Below, one piece after another: positions 5,290 to 7,743 of a stretch of 7,743 nucleotides of DNA (the stretch's first letter is position 1; the number at the start of each line of letters is the position of its first letter). The stretch lies in contig CANJDA010000103.1 in assembly GCA_947472705.1 (NCBI GenBank), positions 1 to 7,743 of the forward strand, read 5' to 3'. A program made the translations under genes and the position numbers. Under the pieces are notes generated by a model that searched no databases, was not told where the DNA came from, and worked only from the letters and a program-made list of their open reading frames with translations. This DNA is from Flavobacteriaceae bacterium. GTDB lineage: Bacteria; Bacteroidota; Bacteroidia; Flavobacteriales; Flavobacteriaceae.

Positions 5290-6573
5290 ATGTCTAAAAC
5301 AGCAATATTAGAATTTGATGGCACTAAATATGAGTTTCCCGTAATTGTAGGAAGTGAAAACGAAGCAGCCATCGATATTGAAAAATTACGCGCTTTGACT
5401 GGCGCCATTACTTTAGATCCTGGTTACAAAAATTCAGGTTCTTGCAAAAGTGACATTACATTTCTTGATGGCGAAGAAGGAATTCTTCGTTACCGTGGTT
5501 ACGCCATTGAAGATTTAGCCGAAAAAGCCGATTTCTTAGAAGTTTCCTATCTGGTTATTTTCGGAGAGTTGCCTACTAAAGCGCAATTAGCACAATTTGA
5601 AAATGACATTCGCAAATACACATTGGTTAACGAAGAAATGAAAAACATCATTGATGGTTTTCCTAAAACGGCTCATCCAATGGGAGTGTTGTCTTCTCTT
5701 ACCAGTGCGTTAACAGCATTTAATCCTAAAGTTGTAAATGTTGAGAATGATAAAGAAATGTATGAAGCGGTATGCAAAACCATGGGTAAATTTCTTGTCA
5801 TTGCCTCATGGACCTATCGCAAAATGATGGGCTTCCCACTAAACTATTATGACAATACCAAAGGATATGTTGAGAACTTCTTACACCTTATGTTTGAGTT
5901 GCCAACAGGACCTTATACTACGAATCCAATAGTGGTAAATGCATTAGATAAATTGTTTATCCTTCATGCTGACCACGAACAAAATTGTTCTACTTCAACA
6001 GTTCGTATGGTTGGTTCCTCACACGCAGGTTTATTTGCTTCTATTTCTGCTGGGGTATCTGCTTTATGGGGGCCATTGCATGGAGGTGCAAATCAAGCAG
6101 TTCTAGAGATGTTAGAAGAAATTCAAAAAGATGGAGGAGATGCTGCTAAATATATGGCAAAAGCTAAAGATAAAGAAGATCCTTTCCGTTTGATGGGATT
6201 CGGACACAGAGTTTATAAAAACTTTGATCCGAGAGCAAGAATTATTAAAAAAGCTGCCGATGAAGTATTAAGAACGCTTGGTGTAGATGATCCAATTTTA
6301 AACATTGCCAAACAATTGGAAGAAGCCGCTTTGGTTGATGAGTACTTTGTATCTAGAAAATTATACCCAAATGTTGATTTTTACTCGGGAATAATATATC
6401 GTGCATTAGGAATACCTACTGATATGTTTACCGTTATGTTTGCTATAGGCCGTTTACCAGGTTGGATAGCACAATGGAAAGAAATGCGTATCAATAAAGA
6501 ACCTATAGGAAGACCAAGACAAGTATATACTGGCTACCCATTGCGTGATTTTAAACCAATGGATAAAAGATAA
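5290..6573 (+). CDS. gltA: Citrate synthase (type II)
   Basis: Condenses acetyl-CoA and oxaloacetate to citrate, the entry step of the TCA cycle, in the cytosol. It has 427 residues, the normal length of the hexameric type II (E. coli GltA-like) enzyme, including the N-terminal beta domain (residues 1-50) that type I enzymes lack. The series G-E-E-G-I-L-R-Y-R-G-Y at 61-71 is diagnostic. The active site is complete: His264 in G-P-L-H-G-G-A-N, His306 in G-F-G-H-R-V-Y-K, and Asp363 in N-V-D-F-Y-S-G. Oxaloacetate-binding residues are present, including the His in H-A-D-H-E-Q-N (226-232) and the arginines in D-P-R-A-R (313-317). The C-terminal R-P-R-Q-V-Y-T-G is typical. The start ATG gives M-S-K-T-A, the usual N-terminus. 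The gene stands 217 bp after sucC, past a terminator, and has its own strong terminator, so it is probably monocistronic. Sharing a neighbourhood with sucC fits a TCA role. Confidence 0.97.
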   Translation: MSKTAILEFDGTKYEFPVIVGSENEAAIDIEKLRALTGAITLDPGYKNSGSCKSDITFLDGEEGILRYRGYAIEDLAEKADFLEVSYLVIFGELPTKAQLAQFENDIRKYTLVNEEMKNIIDGFPKTAHPMGVLSSLTSALTAFNPKVVNVENDKEMYEAVCKTMGKFLVIASWTYRKMMGFPLNYYDNTKGYVENFLHLMFELPTGPYTTNPIVVNALDKLFILHADHEQNCSTSTVRMVGSSHAGLFASISAGVSALWGPLHGGANQAVLEMLEEIQKDGGDAAKYMAKAKDKEDPFRLMGFGHRVYKNFDPRARIIKKAADEVLRTLGVDDPILNIAKQLEEAALVDEYFVSRKLYPNVDFYSGIIYRALGIPTDMFTVMFAIGRLPGWIAQWKEMRINKEPIGRPRQVYTGYPLRDFKPMDKR

Positions 6574-6595
6574 ATATTAAGAGATTATATTTTTT

Positions 6596-6627
6596 AAAAC
6601 TCCTTGCTTCGGCAAGGAGTTTTTTTT
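6596..6627 (+). terminator. Intrinsic terminator of gltA
   Basis: Perfect 12-bp stem AAAACTCCTTGC (6596-6607) / GCAAGGAGTTTT (6612-6623) closed by a TTCG tetraloop and followed by eight Ts (6620-6627). It begins 22 bases after the gltA stop. This is a textbook strong terminator. Confidence 0.95.
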
Positions 6628-6937
6628 GCTTTTATAATTCTTATTCAAACCATTTTGTTTTTTATAAATTGTATATATAATTAATCTCAAAAAAGTAAGA
6701 TAAATTCCATTATAAATATTAAAAAGATGTATTTAATCGATAAAATAGGTATTATACAGATGTTTTTTAAAAAGACATCTATATTTGGTGCATGGAATTA
6801 CAATACAAAAAATAGTTAATCATTTAATTTTTCAAAAAAGTGTTTAGTATTTCTATATTAAATTATTTGCCACCCTTAAGCAAAACTATCCTGAATAGTG
6901 ATTTTTAATTAAGTTTTAACATTTAAATTGTTCAGTT
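6628..6937. other. AT-rich intergenic region, no gene seen
   Basis: 310 bases between the gltA terminator and the start of the repeat protein. I see no open frame of useful length, RNA gene or mobile element. It holds a dyad and possible promoter (6758-6787) and a small 5-bp hairpin ACTAT (6885-6889) / ATAGT (6895-6899). The rest is low-complexity A/T sequence. Confidence 0.6.
6758..6787 (+). promoter_or_regulatory. Dyad next to a candidate promoter box upstream of the repeat protein
   Basis: AGATGT (6758-6763) and ACATCT (6775-6780) form a perfect 6-bp inverted repeat around T5-A5-G. The last base is shared with TATATTTG (6780-6787), a perfect TAnnTTTG box. No clear TTTG -33 is present because the dyad fills that zone, so an activator or repressor site is conceivable. 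The leader would be about 145 nt, long for this phylum, which lowers confidence. Confidence 0.3.
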
Positions 6938-7743
6938 ATGAAAATGAAATTTACTTTTTTACTTACAACATTGTTACTTCTAGGAGTGGTGCATAAAAAC
7001 AATGCACAAATTGATTGCACTTTTATAGGGAATCAATCGGGTACTTATAATACAGGTAATTACAACACTGGGTTCGGCGCATATTCATTAAACCTGAATA
7101 CAGGTTTTAGCAACAATGCTTTTGGAGTACTTGCTTTAAATAATTCCAATGGGGATTTTAATTGTGCTTTTGGTAATGAATCTTTAAAAAACAATACCAC
7201 AGGTGAATTGAATGCTGCTTTTGGAACAAGAACTATGGAAAACAATACTACAGGTTATAGAAACATTGCCATAGGACATAGAGCACTTGGAACTAATGTG
7301 ACTGGATCAATGAATACAGCTGTAGGTTTTGGAGCTTTATCAGCTGTAGAAGGATTTGGTAATATAGCCTTAGGTTACTATACCCCTAGAAATTTACAGA
7401 CAGGTAGTTACAATACTTTTATTGGAACAGAAACAGCAGTAAATCTTGTTAATGGTAGTTTCAATGTTTTTTTAGGAAAAGTTTCTGTGATGGCAACTCC
7501 GTCTGATCAGATAATGGTTGGTACAGATGCAAATAAAACTATACTATTTGCTGATGGAAGAGGAAGCCAAAGAATGTTAATTAGTGAATATGGAAATGTT
7601 GCTATTGGTTTAGGAAATAATGTAAAAGCTACTAATAAAATGGATATTGGTGGTGGAATTGTAATTGGGAAAAATTATTCTTCAAAAGCCTTTCCAACTC
7701 CTACATTAGGTGCAATAGCTCCTAACAATGGTTTATTGGTTGA
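6938..7743 (+). CDS. Secreted YadA-head/tail-fibre-like repeat protein, N-terminal part
   Basis: Open from ATG 6938 to the window end (268 residues, no stop), so the 3' end is missing. Residues 1-23 form a signal peptide (K-M-K, hydrophobic 5-18, N-N-A before Q24), so export is expected. Nine tandem units fill about residues 37-180 (bases 7046-7477). Each has the pattern T-G-x-x-N-x-A-F-G-x-x-A-L-x-N-N. The first Gly falls at 40, 56, 72, 89, 106, 123, 139, 156 and 173, a period of 16-17. The second Gly of each unit is 7 residues later without exception. This resembles the left-handed beta-roll heads of YadA-type trimeric adhesins and phage or Bacteroidota fibre proteins. After the repeats, G-N-V-A-I-G (219-224) and D-I-G-G-G-I-V-I-G (236-244) resemble linkers that often precede a C-terminal chaperone (peptidase S74-like) or sorting domain. 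An adhesin or surface fibre is the likely role, by inference. A second ATG at codon 3 is an alternative start. Confidence 0.8.
   Translation, partial: MKMKFTFLLTTLLLLGVVHKNNAQIDCTFIGNQSGTYNTGNYNTGFGAYSLNLNTGFSNNAFGVLALNNSNGDFNCAFGNESLKNNTTGELNAAFGTRTMENNTTGYRNIAIGHRALGTNVTGSMNTAVGFGALSAVEGFGNIALGYYTPRNLQTGSYNTFIGTETAVNLVNGSFNVFLGKVSVMATPSDQIMVGTDANKTILFADGRGSQRMLISEYGNVAIGLGNNVKATNKMDIGGGIVIGKNYSSKAFPTPTLGAIAPNNGLLV
7046..7477 (+). repeat. Nine degenerate 48-51-bp coding repeats
   Basis: In-frame units of 16 or 17 codons encode the T-G ... N-x-A-F-G motif of the secreted repeat protein. Conservation is strong at the protein level (Gly, Asn, Ala, Leu positions) but poor at the DNA level. The array is therefore old and under structural selection rather than freshly amplified. 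Confidence 0.75.

Noticed and set aside
7060..7245. Minus-strand open frame of 61 codons with Pro/Lys/Leu repeats
   Set aside because: It is the antisense of the nine-unit coding repeat of the secreted protein; its repetitiveness is a by-product of the sense strand.
7046..7477. CRISPR-like or minisatellite array
   Set aside because: The periodicity is in frame and conserved in protein but not in DNA; units adjoin without unique spacers.

Overview
The window looks like chromosomal DNA of a Bacteroidota bacterium, most likely Flavobacteriaceae (Flavobacterium-like). The DNA is AT-rich, and genes start without recognisable Shine-Dalgarno sequences. Several upstream regions carry the phylum-specific -7 box TAnnTTTG. 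Short lipoproteins with L-S-S-C or L-N-S-C lipoboxes are common. The metabolic enzymes have the sequence flavour of this group. The genus is an inference from style, not from a database match.

Layout. Positions 1-579 hold the C-terminal third of a PafA-type alkaline phosphatase on the + strand. A lone, unrecognised lipoprotein gene (663-1295, - strand) follows. It is closely bracketed by a 16-bp imperfect inverted repeat, with a hairpin-forming element further out on each side, so it reads like an inserted cargo gene. Next, on the - strand, come lysA (diaminopimelate decarboxylase, 1508-2713) and two small lipoprotein genes upstream of it (2788-3198 and 3227-3691). The pair probably forms a two-gene operon. 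lysA has its own good promoter (TTTG, 20 bp, TAGCTTTG).

On the + strand, divergent from the lipoproteins, are sucC (succinyl-CoA ligase beta subunit, 3879-5072) and gltA (citrate synthase, 5290-6573). Each has a strong intrinsic terminator, so each is probably a separate transcription unit. sucD, the partner of sucC, is not in the window. After a 364-bp AT-rich gap, a secreted protein begins at 6938 and runs off the end. It carries nine 16-17-residue glycine/asparagine repeats resembling YadA-head or tail-fibre repeats.

Functionally, gltA and sucC are both TCA-cycle enzymes and lysA makes lysine from the cell-wall precursor meso-diaminopimelate. The remaining genes are exported or envelope proteins. 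There is no CRISPR array, RNA gene, transposase or recognisable defence system. The most unusual signals are the repeat-bracketed lipoprotein gene, a pair of mutually exclusive hairpins in the sucC leader, palindromes at the sucC and gltA promoters, and the beta-roll-like repeat protein.
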